The notes beneath the pieces were generated by a model, which was given only the letters and a program-made list of their open reading frames with translations, was not told the DNA's origin and searched no databases. Of a stretch of 56,552 nt of DNA, positions 41,402 to 51,551 are shown piece by piece. Numbering within the stretch: position 1 is the stretch's first letter; each line of letters starts with the position of its first letter. The stretch comes from Chara braunii (taxonomy: Eukaryota; Streptophyta; Charophyceae; Charales; Characeae), in contig BFEA01000004.1 of NCBI GenBank assembly GCA_003427395.1, positions 705,322-761,873 on the forward strand, written 5' to 3'. A program made the position numbers and the translations under genes.

Positions 41402-41647
41402 ATGGCAAGCGTAAATACACTTGTGATGTATGCGTCACTTTGTCGTGATGAAGAGGGGAACTGGGAAGACAAAGTTTTCAGTAAGATTGAGGATTACAAG
41501 AGGGAATTGAGGAATGAAATGACTGGAAGAATTAGAAACTATCACGGATTCGTTGAGTTTGTGTCTTACATCCACGGGTTTGACGAGAGGTTACACAATA
41601 CAGTTTCATTCCTTAAGACGATTCAGAAGAAAGAAAACACGGAGTAA
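41402..41647 (+). CDS. Hypothetical protein fragment (81 aa)
   Basis: ATG at 41402 (an in-frame GTG lies 6 nt upstream). The protein is hydrophilic and charged, with normal amino-acid composition unlike the repeat-derived frames nearby: CRDEEGNWEDKVFSKIEDYK then RELRNEMTGRIRNYHGFVEF. No family recognised. It may be an exon together with the frame at 42064-42717 (an acceptor-like TTTATTGATTCTCAG precedes 42074). It could equally be a decayed transposon or virus-like ORF. Low certainty that it is expressed. Confidence 0.35.
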   Translation: MASVNTLVMYASLCRDEEGNWEDKVFSKIEDYKRELRNEMTGRIRNYHGFVEFVSYIHGFDERLHNTVSFLKTIQKKENTE

Positions 41648-42073
41648 CTTGTGAGCAGTCAAGCCCATCCTATTCCAACCACCCTCATACTTGACAAGAA
41701 CTACAAGGGACAAGACAACCACGTGCATGTGACACTGCTAGCGTGAGTTTTGAGCAGACAATCGTAAGCCAAGTATAAGGGCATCGGTGTTCCTCGGAGA
41801 GCTCGAACCGGACATTTTTACCTTCGCTACTGAGTTCGATGATCAAAACCCAAAGTGAGATTTTTGTGTAGTCTTCGCTAATCAACCCTTTGGGCAATGT
41901 CACTCAGGCGACACTCTTGACAGAGATTCTCATGACTACAAGGGGCACTTCAGTGGCCGTACACGACTCCTGTTAAAGTAATCAGCAGTCACTAGGTGTC
42001 TTAATTGAATGTCAACGCCCCTCATCGGTGAAAATTGTCATCAGGATTAACTGTCATTTATTGATTCTCAGGT

Positions 42074-42717
42074 CAGTACAAGTTTATTGATATCCTTGTC
42101 AAGATACTCGGGCCGATCTTCAAATATCTGTCTCAACACATGAGTACAATTCAATCACTTTCTGTTGATGAATTGGTTCTGACCAATCTCAACCAGATAG
42201 CGTCCAAAGATGCCTCATGTATAAATATATCAGTGCAGTTGGTTTCAGACGGGAAGATCTATCTGTATTCGTGGTTCAAACTCAGTTCGTTGCAGGCACC
42301 ATCTCAAACTTGAGACCCTATGTGAGGAAAGGCAAAGAGACCCATGAACACTTTGATTCAGTTTGGATCTCAGCAGCAAGATATCTTGAGGAGAGAGAAA
42401 GAGAAATAAATGAGAGCGGGGTGAGACTAATTCGCAACTCCGGACCTAAGCTCTACACAGACTATCCAAAGCCTCCAGTGCCCTTCACTCTCACTGACGG
42501 TTCTTGCTGGGGAGACTTGGTAGATCTGGCCAAAAGGTGTATCTCTCCCGCAAAGATTGATTACGAGGCAGTGACCGAACCATCAGAGTTTCGACATCTC
42601 ATACGAGGGATTTTTTTCAGGTCCTACCTTCCTACTCTGTGGGAGTTATGTGCTATGGTTGACTTTCGTGTTATGAGTCTTGGATGGAAGTGTTCAGAAC
42701 TTGCAGGCTTCATGTGA
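42074..42717 (+). CDS. Hypothetical protein-like region, two overlapping frames
   Basis: Frame 1 (42074-42309) reads YKFIDILVKILGPIFKYLSQ and on past SVDELVLTNLNQIASKD to a stop. Frame 2 (ATG 42217 to stop 42717, 166 aa) contains ISNLRPYVRKGKETHEHFDS, YLEEREREINESGVRLIRN and FFRSYLPTLWELCAMVDFRV. Both look like genuine protein. They overlap around 42220-42300 with a possible splice acceptor (TTCGTTGCAG before 42297), so one intron or one frameshift could connect them. No domain recognised; not assigned to any pathway. Confidence 0.35.
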
Positions 42718-43339
42718 CTCTTCATTCATAGGTCACAGTTTCAAGAGGTACATAGGTATGGGTCGAGGCACAAGAGATGCACAGCCAAATAAGACATTGC
42801 GGGATGAGTGAGGACTCTTTACGAGTGGTAGCCGTGTCTATTCATTTGTACTTTCCTGAGTTTATTATGAGTTCTCATTCTTCCCTCATTCATCCCTGTC
42901 ATTGCTTGAGTCTGCCAGTCTTGCTCCATTTGTATTGATTTTGCTTGATGATCATGTTCTCTGATGATCCTATCACAGTTCTCAAAACTAGTGAATTGGC
43001 AAAATTGATACATGTGTGACACTCCCAAATTTTACAATTATTATTTGCATTACTCTTTGCTGTTCCGAATCAAAATAAAAGATTCATCAAACCGAGGACC
43101 AGCGAAGACCACAATTGAAGGGTCTCGCTCGAAGCCGGACGCACACAACAGGAAGAGATTTGCTTTCATTAAAGTTATTTATTTATTGCAAACAAGTAAC
43201 AAAGTCCTGCGTGACAGCCTGTTGACTTTATGGTCGCCCAAAGTGGCATGGCTGGAAAAAGTGCGATACTGCGCTCCAATTACTATTATCAGCGTCCCTC
43301 GGAACGAAACGCCGCGCAGGTGTGAGGTTGCACATTACA

Positions 43340-43700
43340 GGCTGGCATCCAAGTTACCTTAACACGGGCTTCTCGGGGTGCTGGAACAAGCTTCAGGTAT
43401 TGACCTTTGGATTCAATTGAGGCTGGCATAGTAGTTACCTTAGTACGAGTTTGTCAGGGTACCAGAATGGCCTTTAGGTGTTGAATTTGGGGGGTTTAGT
43501 CGTGGGTGATATAGCAGTTACCTTAATACAGACTTATCGGGGTACTGGAACAGGTACTGGTCCAGGGGGTTGTAGTAGTGTGGCTGGCATAACTGTCACC
43601 TTAGTACAAACTTATTGAGGTACCAGAACGGGCTCTAGGTACTAGTCGAGGGTCCAAAGTAGTGTGGGTGGCGTAGTTGTCACCCTAGTACTGGCTAAGA
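43340..43700. repeat. ~80-bp tandem repeat, about five units
   Basis: Units start TTACCTTAACACGGGCTT (43354), TTACCTTAGTACGAG (43435), TTACCTTAATACAGAC (43518), TCACCTTAGTACAAAC (43596) and TCACCCTAGTACTGG (43679), each followed by GGGGTACYRGAACRGG. Spacing 78-84 bp. Related to a single unit near 30805. Confidence 0.75.
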
Positions 43701-43729
43701 TCCTACAAGCGAATGAAGGATCTTCAACT

Positions 43730-43880
43730 CTTTGTCTCATACTACATCTGGCTTAGTAACTGGGCTATCACTTGGGATATCAACTCATCTATCAACTAGG
43801 ACATCAACTTACCTATCAACTAGGAGTATCGATCCTCCTATCGACTAGGCTATTAATTAGGCAATCCATTATACTATCCA
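43730..43880. repeat. Short CTATCAACTAGG repeats
   Basis: About eight variants of ATCAACTAGG or CTATCAACT at 15-20 bp spacing directly after the 80-bp repeat. Confidence 0.6.
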
Positions 43881-44662
43881 GTACAATCTTAAGTCTAGTG
43901 TGCTAGATGGGCGTCACCGTGCACCCTCATTAAGACCTGTAATAACATGTTCATACCTAGCTCTCGAAGTCCTCATGCAATCAGGCTTGCACGACGTCTG
44001 CTTCAACCGGGGTTTTCTACTTAGCCCGGGTGCTTGCAATTGTCGTCAGGTCAAGTCACCCCGCCAAAAATGGTGATGGGTGATGGTCTTGGGTGGTGAG
44101 CACTAGGGTAGGACGGGTCGGTGGGGGTGTGCCAAGGCAAAAAAATGAGAGGAAGGGTGGGTGGGGTCCTTAGAGGGGTTCAACCAAATATCAAGTGGGC
44201 GATTATTGTGGGTGTGATGTGCGAGTATACGTACCTGAATGAACTCCTCAGTGCCCCTTTTCACCCCACCCCCCTAGCCTCTTTCGTTTTTCTTGTATGG
44301 GTCCAATCCACCAAAGCCCCTAAACTTCAAAGCGTTTTTGTATTCCAGCATATCGAAACTCTTTGCTTCTTTTTCTTGTAAATTTTACGTAGGAACTTCA
44401 GTAGGTGCGCTGAAATTCAGTCCGACAGTTGGAAATTTTTTAAACCACCATTACCTACCAGTTGTCAAGGCCCGTGGCTCAGGCTACCGGTAGCCCGGTC
44501 ATTCCCAAGCCTCGGACTTTATTGCCGAGCCTCGGACAACCGGTAGTGCAGAACGGGAAAAAAAAAAAAAAAAAACACAAAAAAACATACAACATTTTGC
44601 AAAAAACAAACAAAAACAACAAAAAAAACAGAAAAACAAAACGAACACAACGTTGCCCAACG

Positions 44663-44700
44663 AGAATGAATCTTCCTCGATAAAGAGGAAGATTCATTCT
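44663..44700. other. Perfect 16-bp hairpin beside GA tract
   Basis: AGAATGAATCTTCCTC, loop GATAAA, GAGGAAGATTCATTCT. Its arm shares GAATGAATCTTCC with the interior of MITE family 2. Confidence 0.75.
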
Positions 44701-44758
<58 letters not shown>

Positions 44759-45456
44759 NNNNNNNNNNNNNNNNNNNNNNNNNNNNNNNNNNNNNNNNNN
44801 NNNNNNNNNNNNNNNNNNNNNNNNNNNNNNNNNNNNNNNNNNNNNNNNNNNNNNNNNNNNNNNNNNNNNNNNNNNNNNNNNNNNNNNNNNNNNNNNNNNN
44901 NNNNNNNNNNNNNNNNNNNNNNNNNNNNNNNNNNNNNNNNNNNNNNNNNNNNNNNNNNNNNNNNNNNNNNNNNNNNNNNNNNNNNNNNNNNNNNNNNNNN
45001 NNNNNNNNNNNNNNNNNNNNNNNNNNNNNNNNNNNNNNNNNNNNNNNNNNNNNNNNNNNNNNNNNNNNNNNNNNNNNNNNNNNNNNNNNNNNNNNNNNNN
45101 NNNNNNNNNNNNNNNNNNNNNNNNNNNNNNNNNNNNNNNNNNNNNNNNNNNNNNNNNNNNNNNNNNNNNNNNNNNNNNNNNNNNNNNNNNNNNNNNNNNN
45201 NNNNNNNNNNNNNNNNNNNNNNNNNNNNNNNNNNNNNNNNNNNNNNNNNNNNNNNNNNNNNNNNNNNNNNNNNNNNNNNNNNNNNNNNNNNNNNNNNNNN
45301 NNNNNNNNNNNNNNNNNNNNNNNNNNNNNNNNNNNNNNNNNNNNNNNNNNNNNNNNNNNNNNNNNNNNNNNNNNNNNNNNNNNNNNNNNNNNNNNNNNNN
45401 NNNNNNNNNNNNNNNNNNNNNNNNNNNNNNNNNNNNNNTTTTTTTTTTTTTTTTTT
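44701..45456. other. GA microsatellite, assembly gap (680 N), T run
   Basis: GA repeat 44701-44758, N 44759-45438, T run 45439-45456. Reading frames spanning the gap are not genes. Confidence 0.95.
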
Positions 45457-46262
45457 AGCGCCCGTTTTTTGGGGACTACCGGTTGCTGGTCGATGGGTAC
45501 CCCGCCCGACGCAGCGCGTTAACGGCCGCGTCGGATTTCTCAAGCAGGGCGAGGTACTGGTGGTTTAAATTTGCGAGCACACTTTTTTATGCCGTGTCTT
45601 TTATGTGCAATCATTCGGAATTCATCCCAGAAAGCCCCATGAATCTTGTAAAGAAATAGGTATTGATGTATGCGTTAATGTATGGTTGTATGTCAGAGTA
45701 TGAGGATGGATGCGAATGTTGATCTTGTCAAGCGATGATCATTGAAGCACTGGGACCAGCGTCGGATTATCAGGTAAAATATATGTTTGCCTTTTTCTTG
45801 TGGAATTAGTAGTGTGTTTGTAATGGATGTGTGCGACTTCAATTTATTTCCTTCTTTTTTATAATCGTATCAAAAGCGTATTTCGTGCCCTCAATCGATC
45901 GACCCGACACGTCACTTATGCTCCCTTGAAGGGAGTAATGTGATCGATTGAAGGCATGTAATTCTCTCGACTTCGCACACTTCTTTCATGTTAATCATCT
46001 CGTGAGTAAATATTTTTGACGGTCGTTTTCACTTGGCAAGATCTTTGCTATTCTTGTCGCTAAGGATACCAACTGTCGTGTGTCTCTCTGATTTTTTTTT
46101 GTTGATGTAACTCGGAGTATATCTCTATCCCCTAAGCCCGGAAGAGCTTCTTCCGGAACTCTTCCATTACTTTCTTGGGTAATCCGCCACCCCGAGGAAC
46201 ATTGAAAACGAAGGATACTTCGAAATAATCCAGAGAACTACTTAGATTTTATCATTTCTGGT

Positions 46263-46825
46263 TTGTGCACAGTGGATAAGTGTACATCGACCATGTGGAC
46301 TGAGCCAGTTGAACCATTGGGACGTCAGCTTCTCGAGCCCCCTCGGCCACGACCCTTCCCATCCAACGAGGACAAGACATGTTTTTGTGAGTGGGACGTA
46401 AGAGATATTGTCGTTATGATAGGCGGTCCTTATTACTTTCCATCGGAAGCCCGTTGTTCAAGATTTGTAAATGCTGGATTTGTGATAGTTGATACAAACT
46501 TTCCCCTGTTTTACTTCCCTTCAACGAGTTGATCGTCATCCCGTGGCCGACTATGGCACCCCATTGGCCTCGTACTCTGTGCAACGATTGTCGCCGCACA
46601 GAGTGTGTTCGGGCCAAGGGATTCCACTATCGGACACGTGGCGAAGAGGATTACAAGCAAAATGCAATAAGACTGCGACCCTCCAACTCGGATTCAGAGC
46701 TCTGTGACGAGCGTCATCGGTCCCTTGTGCGAAGCCGAGATCCTACGTGGGTTTCCCCTCCCTTCCGACCCAAAAAGAGGTCTCGCCCCGTGCGCATTGA
46801 AGTTCAAAGATACTTTTTGGACTAA
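46263..46825 (+). CDS. Hypothetical protein-like region (two overlapping frames)
   Basis: Frame 1 (46263-46532) has PPRPRPFPSNEDKTCFCEWD and IVVMIGGPYYFPSEAR; frame 2 (46529-46825) has a Cys cluster LCNDCRRTECVRAKG and a basic C terminus PPFRPKKRSRPVRIEVQRYF. The frames overlap by a few bases, so a single frameshift or TGATC junction could separate two halves of one ORF. No domain recognised; expression uncertain. Confidence 0.3.
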
Positions 46826-46854
46826 GTGACCATTAAGAAAGCCCGCGTGTCCAG

Positions 46855-47210
46855 TTGATGTAGCTCAGTGGTTAGAGCACCGGTTGGAAATGCACATTAT
46901 GGTATAAGGTTAGGGGTTCAAAACCCCGCAGCCTTGCGCATGGACACTGGCAGGGCGTTAGATTGACGCACCGCTGGACACGCATCCCCTTGGGCTGACA
47001 TGGTACTATTACAGACACTGCCTGCGCACCACCCAAGGGTAGTCCACGGTGTTGTATGTTGGTTGTGGGTTTCACAGGGTCTGCTTGGGGTGTTGGTCTC
47101 GGGTGTTCTGATGTTCTCCCCAGTCTGGCATATTCCAGTAGTTGTTCATACGGTAGAGTCTTGGATTACATGTTACAAGGTCACAGGTTCAAGCTTGGTT
47201 CGGTCATTGG
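46855..47210 (+). mobile_element. Composite SINE with two tRNA-like domains, copy 2
   Basis: The first tRNA-like head (GTAGCTCAGTGGTTAGAGC to GGGGTTCAAAACCCC) is followed by ATTACAGACACTGCCTGC and CACCACCCAAGGG, shared with the 30368 copy, and a second tRNA-like part (CGGTAGAGTCTTGGATTAC to CACAGGTTCAAGC). The head alone could be mistaken for a tRNA gene, but the variable region is too long and the acceptor ends do not pair. Confidence 0.65.
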
Positions 47211-47311
47211 GGGGGGTCCTTGTCCAGCTGGCCCCGTTCTCTCCTCGATACACAATTCACAGAGTACATACACACATAGCTTGCGAAATATGTATCGCTT
47301 ACTACAGGTTG

Positions 47312-48409
47312 CATAGAGAGAAAATCATACAAAAATTGATATAACTTAAGAAGAAGAAGACGTGAGTTTTACTATCATGGCGACATTAACTTCTCCCCTA
47401 CATGCCTCGACATCACACCACCGAGGATCTCAACCCTTCCACTCATTTGCCACTCAGGCTGAGGAATGAAACCATCTACCCCCTATAAATATAAGTTTAC
47501 GGACATACTCTCACCCGTACGCGGGCATTCCCGGTCGACATGTTACTCATCAACCCGGTGTTCTAGTCCCTATGCATTGGCCCGTCTGAAACCTGGTCAC
47601 AAGCTGCCCTGACCTTCATTTTTCGCGCGAAAAGGCGCTCGGGTGGACGCTCTGCCAGCCTCCTCGAAGAACCAAGTCTGTTGAGCGGTACCTGGCCACT
47701 ATTAACGCTAAATACGTTCCTGCGAAAAACTCGCTAAAAACGCTCGGGCGACAACTCTGCCATCCTCCCCGACGAACCAAGTCTTCTGACAGGTACCTGG
47801 CTAACATTACCTGCAAAAAACATTCCTGTGGAAAACAACCTGGTACTCCACGAAAAAACTCGATAGGGCCGAGTCCTTGAGTTTTACCCGACGATCCAGA
47901 CCCCCTTGCAGAAGAGCCAATGAGAGTCCAGACAAAACCAGAAAAATCCAGAACATGCAGAACAATGAAGAAAAATAGACAAAAGTAGAAAAATGGAGGT
48001 CACACCAAAAACACTAGACGCACCGGCGCGCCTCAGTCCGATGGTGGAGCACGCAACTCAAGCCAAAAACGCCCAGTTGGTATCCATAAAGTCTCCCGCG
48101 TATCACGTACCCGGCTCTGTTGGATAACCCACGATTACCTGTCAGCAAGCTATGTTTCAATCGCACAGGACATATCTTTCCAGATCCTGCTGCCATCTCG
48201 CCGATACATCCAGTCCAACCCTGCCAGCACGACTTTATCAGGGTAGTTTGCCTTTCGGAGCTCCTCGTTAAGGCTGAGGATATTGAGAAACGTGATCCCC
48301 ACTTGGTTGGAGTTATTGGAGATTCTGAGAATGGTATTGGCAACAGTCGCAAACTTCGCCAGGCGAGGCCCAAATGGGGCGAAATCTTCGTACGTTCAGA
48401 ATTTCAGGG
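47312..48409 (-). repeat. PLE 3' terminal direct repeat (pLTR)
   Basis: About 95% identical to 53514-54609. It contains two ~105-bp internal subrepeats (47630-47722 and 47735-47828), each with ACGCTCGGG or GCGCTCGGG, CTCTGCCA, GAACCAAGTCT and GGTACCTGGC. AAAACTCGATAGGGCCGAGT occurs at 47866-47884. The last codons of the RT and its stop overlap the first bases of this repeat. Confidence 0.9.
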
Positions 48410-50288
48410 GGCCAGCATCCCAGATCGAGTTTCCGTTCTTAAACTTATGAAACATCACCAGGGCTGCTTCGTTAATAACCAACATACGAGTCTCAAGAAA
48501 ATCAAGGATCCCTGTACCCGTGTCCGTGCGTTCAAGCTGCAGTCCATCGGGATAGCAGCTGGTGACACGATCCAGTCGATCCTTGGCAAGCTGACGGCTC
48601 ACTTGGTCACCTTTCTTGAAGAAGGCAATTATTAACAGGTCGTCAATATATGGTTTCCCCGAAATCAGGCGAGCATCACTTCCAAGCTCAGATAAAAAGA
48701 TGAACTCAGCGCACATACACATCACGCAAGCAAAGGGAGGGCTTGCCCTCCCACCCATAGGAATCCCATGCTTCTGTCGGAGGATCAGTCCAGAGACTAT
48801 AAAGAATGTATTGTCCAGTTGGAAGTTGGTTAAACTTACCAACTTGCTCAGTCGGATTGACTTCCACCCAGCTTCCCCGTGAGACTTGCCAAATGTGGCT
48901 AGTTTCTTCCGGGGGTTAATTCGAATCCATTTAATCCCTCCCTGCTGAAACAGTTCCACCATCCACCTAACAGCACGGATAATTTCCGTGTGGGGGAGTT
49001 GAGTAAACATTTCTTTGATGTCGTATGTGCGTGCTTCGAGCCCATAGCCCCTTGGTACCAATTGGTTAATCCTGGACACCTCAGGTTTCAGGTCGCTGAT
49101 AGCCCGAAGGTTAAAGTTTGGTGCCTTCGTCCGCTTAATCAGCGCGTTCAAAGCCGTGGAAAGTAAACCGGAGGCAGTCCGGTAGGGCCTAAAGAAAGAC
49201 GGAACCATGGGTCTTTTCTTTTCCTTGTCCTTCTCCTTCGACAGAACGTACGCATGTTGTACATCACCTTTGGGATCCCACTTACTGATCTCATCCAAGT
49301 GGTTCTTGCCATATCTCTTCCTCATCTCGGTGAGGACCATTTCTTTCGACGACTGAATGGTCTCGTAATTTTCATTCTCAGTGTACATCTTCCGAAGCCC
49401 CATCTCATACAACTTGGGGCATTCAATCCAAGTCTCTGATGTGTTGCGGTCGAGGGGGGACAAGACCAAACCCGACAGAGACTGCCCAATACCTTTAACG
49501 TACTCACTCAAAACACAACCATCAGGCTTTGGTACCCCGACCTTGCAAACGGATAACAAATTCACCTGAATCTCCCCTTGTACCACGCCAGTCCGTCGAA
49601 GCTCTGAGATGGCAGTATTACAAGCCATATTCAGAGCATCCTTGCTAGTAAATATTACAGGGAAGGAAACATTTTTTAAGTTAAACAGGAAAGGGTCAAT
49701 GCCATCCAATTCGCTTAGTTTGACTGCAACACGCCCATTTAACTTAGGCAGTTCAAAGCCAGCGCATACACAGTCAAAAACATATGCTTGCGCAAATGGC
49801 TTCTGGTTATGCAACAGGTCTCCGACATTATGGCCTTTCATCCATACTGCTCTCGTCCTCCTAGCATACAAGTCAGCAAGCGAAATTGGAACAACATGTG
49901 ACAGAATCCAGTCCCTCACAGCAACAACAACTCGGTTTTTGTCTACAGTAGTACAGAAGGGAATTTTAACAGTAATACTCAATCTTGGGTTAATGTCAAA
50001 CTTCCGTTTGAAGACATTTGTAAGGATACCCCGAATGATCTGACGGCCACGCTGCTGGTTAATGGTCTTAACCCCATTATTAAAGTCAATTAATTCTTCT
50101 AAAGAGCAGGCATACAAATCTCTCCTTTTCCAGGGCGCACGCAGGAGGGCAATAAGGTGCGCTTTCATCAGATCAGACTTAGTTTGAGTTCTAAGTAATT
50201 GGGTGATGAACCAACAACCACCTGACTCAATTGAAGTCTTAGCATAACAACTTTTTTTCACCATCACACTCGATCTTAGAAAAGCCAA
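48396..50288 (-). CDS. PLE reverse transcriptase (frame-disrupted at its N end)
   Basis: Open frame of 630 codons. The telomerase-like RT of Penelope elements copies element RNA onto nicked DNA. Motif A is DIKEMFTQLPH (about residue 423), motif B QKHGIPMGGRASPPF (about 505-518), motif C YIDDLL with the two catalytic Asp (about 547-550). Upstream are LSKEKDKEKKRPMVPSFFRP and LKPEVSRINQLVPRGYG. The first real codons of the RT region lie in another frame (50239-50454); an A7 run at 50252-50258 is where the frames meet, and one A fewer would join them. The stop lies in the first bases of the 3' terminal repeat. The annotated ATG is only the first Met in frame, not necessarily the start. Confidence 0.9.
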   Translation of the reverse strand: MAFLRSSVMVKKSCYAKTSIESGGCWFITQLLRTQTKSDLMKAHLIALLRAPWKRRDLYACSLEELIDFNNGVKTINQQRGRQIIRGILTNVFKRKFDINPRLSITVKIPFCTTVDKNRVVVAVRDWILSHVVPISLADLYARRTRAVWMKGHNVGDLLHNQKPFAQAYVFDCVCAGFELPKLNGRVAVKLSELDGIDPFLFNLKNVSFPVIFTSKDALNMACNTAISELRRTGVVQGEIQVNLLSVCKVGVPKPDGCVLSEYVKGIGQSLSGLVLSPLDRNTSETWIECPKLYEMGLRKMYTENENYETIQSSKEMVLTEMRKRYGKNHLDEISKWDPKGDVQHAYVLSKEKDKEKKRPMVPSFFRPYRTASGLLSTALNALIKRTKAPNFNLRAISDLKPEVSRINQLVPRGYGLEARTYDIKEMFTQLPHTEIIRAVRWMVELFQQGGIKWIRINPRKKLATFGKSHGEAGWKSIRLSKLVSLTNFQLDNTFFIVSGLILRQKHGIPMGGRASPPFACVMCMCAEFIFLSELGSDARLISGKPYIDDLLIIAFFKKGDQVSRQLAKDRLDRVTSCYPDGLQLERTDTGTGILDFLETRMLVINEAALVMFHKFKNGNSIWDAGPLKF

Positions 50289-50454
50289 ACAGCAAAGTCA
50301 CCAGTGGCCATGCTTTCAACCAGCGATACCCCGACTTATTGCTAATACTCACAGGATTGCGGCTTCTCCGCTTATTCAGCAGTTTGAGAATCCTCAGTAG
50401 GTCTGGTTCCTGGCAGATCTTAAGATCAGGACAGTCAAAATAAGCATCCCCCCT
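50239..50454 (-). pseudogene. PLE linker between endonuclease and RT, shifted frame
   Basis: Reads DAYFDCPDLKICQEPDLLRI then LKLLNKRRSRNPVSISNKSG and GYRWLKAWPLVTLLFGFSKI, then runs out of frame at the A7 run. Protein-like composition and position show it belongs to the polyprotein. CAGACCTACTGAG in it repeats sequence from the end of the endonuclease frame (about 50500), suggesting a local duplication of about 105 bp there. Confidence 0.75.
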
Positions 50455-50465
50455 CTAAACACCTT

Positions 50466-50936
50466 TTATCTCCGGCAGAAAACTCGATAGGGACGAGTTC
50501 TCAGTAGGTCTGGTTGAAAAAACAGAGGTTCAGATATGGCAGCCAAGGGCGGCCGACAACCTGAACGCTTCTTCCCCCGACCCTTCCGAGAAGACTTAGC
50601 AAGCCTGCGACCCATTGAGTTCAAGCCTGGGTTGTGACCCTGAATAATCTTAGGTTCAATACCCTCAACAGCGAGGGCGGCACCAAACCAGATGGGAATT
50701 GAAACATAGTGTTTGATACCAACCTTACGCAACCAAGAGTGTACCGGCTGTTTGCTACTGGTTTTTACAGCCCTGCAGTGCTCGGACCACCTCTCCCTCA
50801 GTGGGCGGATAGTCTTCCCAACGTACACCAACTTAAAGTCTATTGACATGAGTGCATACACGCAACATCGGCCATCAAGCAGGCTGCCCCACTCTCCATC
50901 AGTCATGCGCAGCCAGAAGGGTAAGTAAGCCCGTCC
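50466..50936 (-). CDS. PLE GIY-YIG endonuclease domain
   Basis: Open from the TAG at 50937-50939; the first ATG is at 50906 (147 codons to stop). Residues from that Met: CVYAL (15-19) as the GIY strand, YVGKT (28-32) as the YIG strand, RPLRERWSEH (34-43) with the conserved Arg and His, WLRKVG (58-63), and a final E84-PKII then N92-PGLN motif matching the catalytic Glu and the terminal LN of GIY-YIG nucleases. It nicks target DNA to prime reverse transcription. A basic stretch (SSRKGRGKKR) follows. It lies upstream of the RT, the permuted order. YLPFWLR just before the Met is in frame and may be part of the domain. Confidence 0.88.
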   Translation of the reverse strand, partial: GRAYLPFWLRMTDGEWGSLLDGRCCVYALMSIDFKLVYVGKTIRPLRERWSEHCRAVKTSSKQPVHSWLRKVGIKHYVSIPIWFGAALAVEGIEPKIIQGHNPGLNSMGRRLAKSSRKGRGKKRSGCRPPLAAISEPLFFQPDLLRTRPYRVFCRR

Positions 50937-51080
50937 CTATGCAATGTCCCCCCTTAGGCAAGCCAAAAGAACAATCAAGACCTTGATCTTATCCATCAAC
51001 ACCTGCAGCGAACTATCAACAGAACATTGCAAGGCACTAATGCGCCTTGATGCTCTTTTTAAGGAGCGAAAGCTTCCTAA

Positions 51081-51551
51081 TCAGTTACCGGCAATTGAGT
51101 CACCACCCTTCTCGTTCCCAGACTCTGGGTTATCACAGTTCCTCGCAGTTGTCTTGCGAGAGGGCTCAGCGCCCCTGTTCCCAACGTTCACCCCATTTGG
51201 GGCATTACCATTTAGTTGGTCCGCGTATTCTTGCAGATCCAACCTCGCTAATTCCCAAGCTGCTGGTTCCTTACGAAAGTAAGAAATTTCTCTCTGCTTG
51301 CATAGTTCCTGCACCCTGGTATAATGCAAGGACATGTAGAAGTCCTGCCGCATTTTCATATACACGGCCAACCCGCCTTCATCAACCTCTTCTTCCTCAT
51401 GGTCAGGGGTGTTCACGGCAACATCCACATCTTCATTGTCCTCTTCCTCCATTCCATGCTCCTTGACAGGCTGTTCCTCAGGATCCACCGCCGGCTGCTT
51501 GCCTTTGACGTCGGCGAGACTTTGTGCGATCGCGACCGAGACTTTGTGCAA
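51081..51551 (-). pseudogene. PLE ORF1, acidic C-terminal part
   Basis: Acidic segment (EHGMEEEDNEDVDVAVNTPD, HEEEEVDEGG) then YMKMRQDFYMSLHYTRVQEL and CKQREISYFRKEPAAWELAR, helical and protein-like. It enters from the upstream part through a 22-bp tandem duplication that shifts the frame, and ends at TGA 51083-51081. The same frame continues open for about 47 codons after that TGA to TAG at 50939. Confidence 0.65.

Larger units (their letters stand above)
44440..45569. mobile_element. TTAAACC-ended element containing an assembly gap
   Basis: TTAAACCACCATTACC at the left and GGTACTGGTGGTTTAA at the right correspond to the ends of the smaller MITEs at 3130, 4648 and 55670. Between them: TACCGGTAGCCC, an A-rich run, a perfect hairpin (44663-44700), a GA tract, 680 N and a T run. 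True length unknown because of the gap. Confidence 0.55.

Noticed and set aside
39960-43030. LTR retrotransposon bounded by TGTTAGTGTCACTCC and TGTGTGACACTCCC
   Set aside because: The two sequences are only superficially alike, no matching LTR pair, primer site or pol domain was seen.
44479-45543. 354-aa and 289-aa frames
   Set aside because: They consist mainly of undetermined bases of the assembly gap.
46858-46935. Functional tRNA gene
   Set aside because: A and B boxes are good but the acceptor ends do not pair and the spacing is too long; it is the head of the composite SINE shared with 30368.
47456-47475. CTGAGGAATGAAACC in the PLE terminal repeat as a hammerhead
   Set aside because: Core-like boxes are present but there is no room for helix II between them, and no partner strands.
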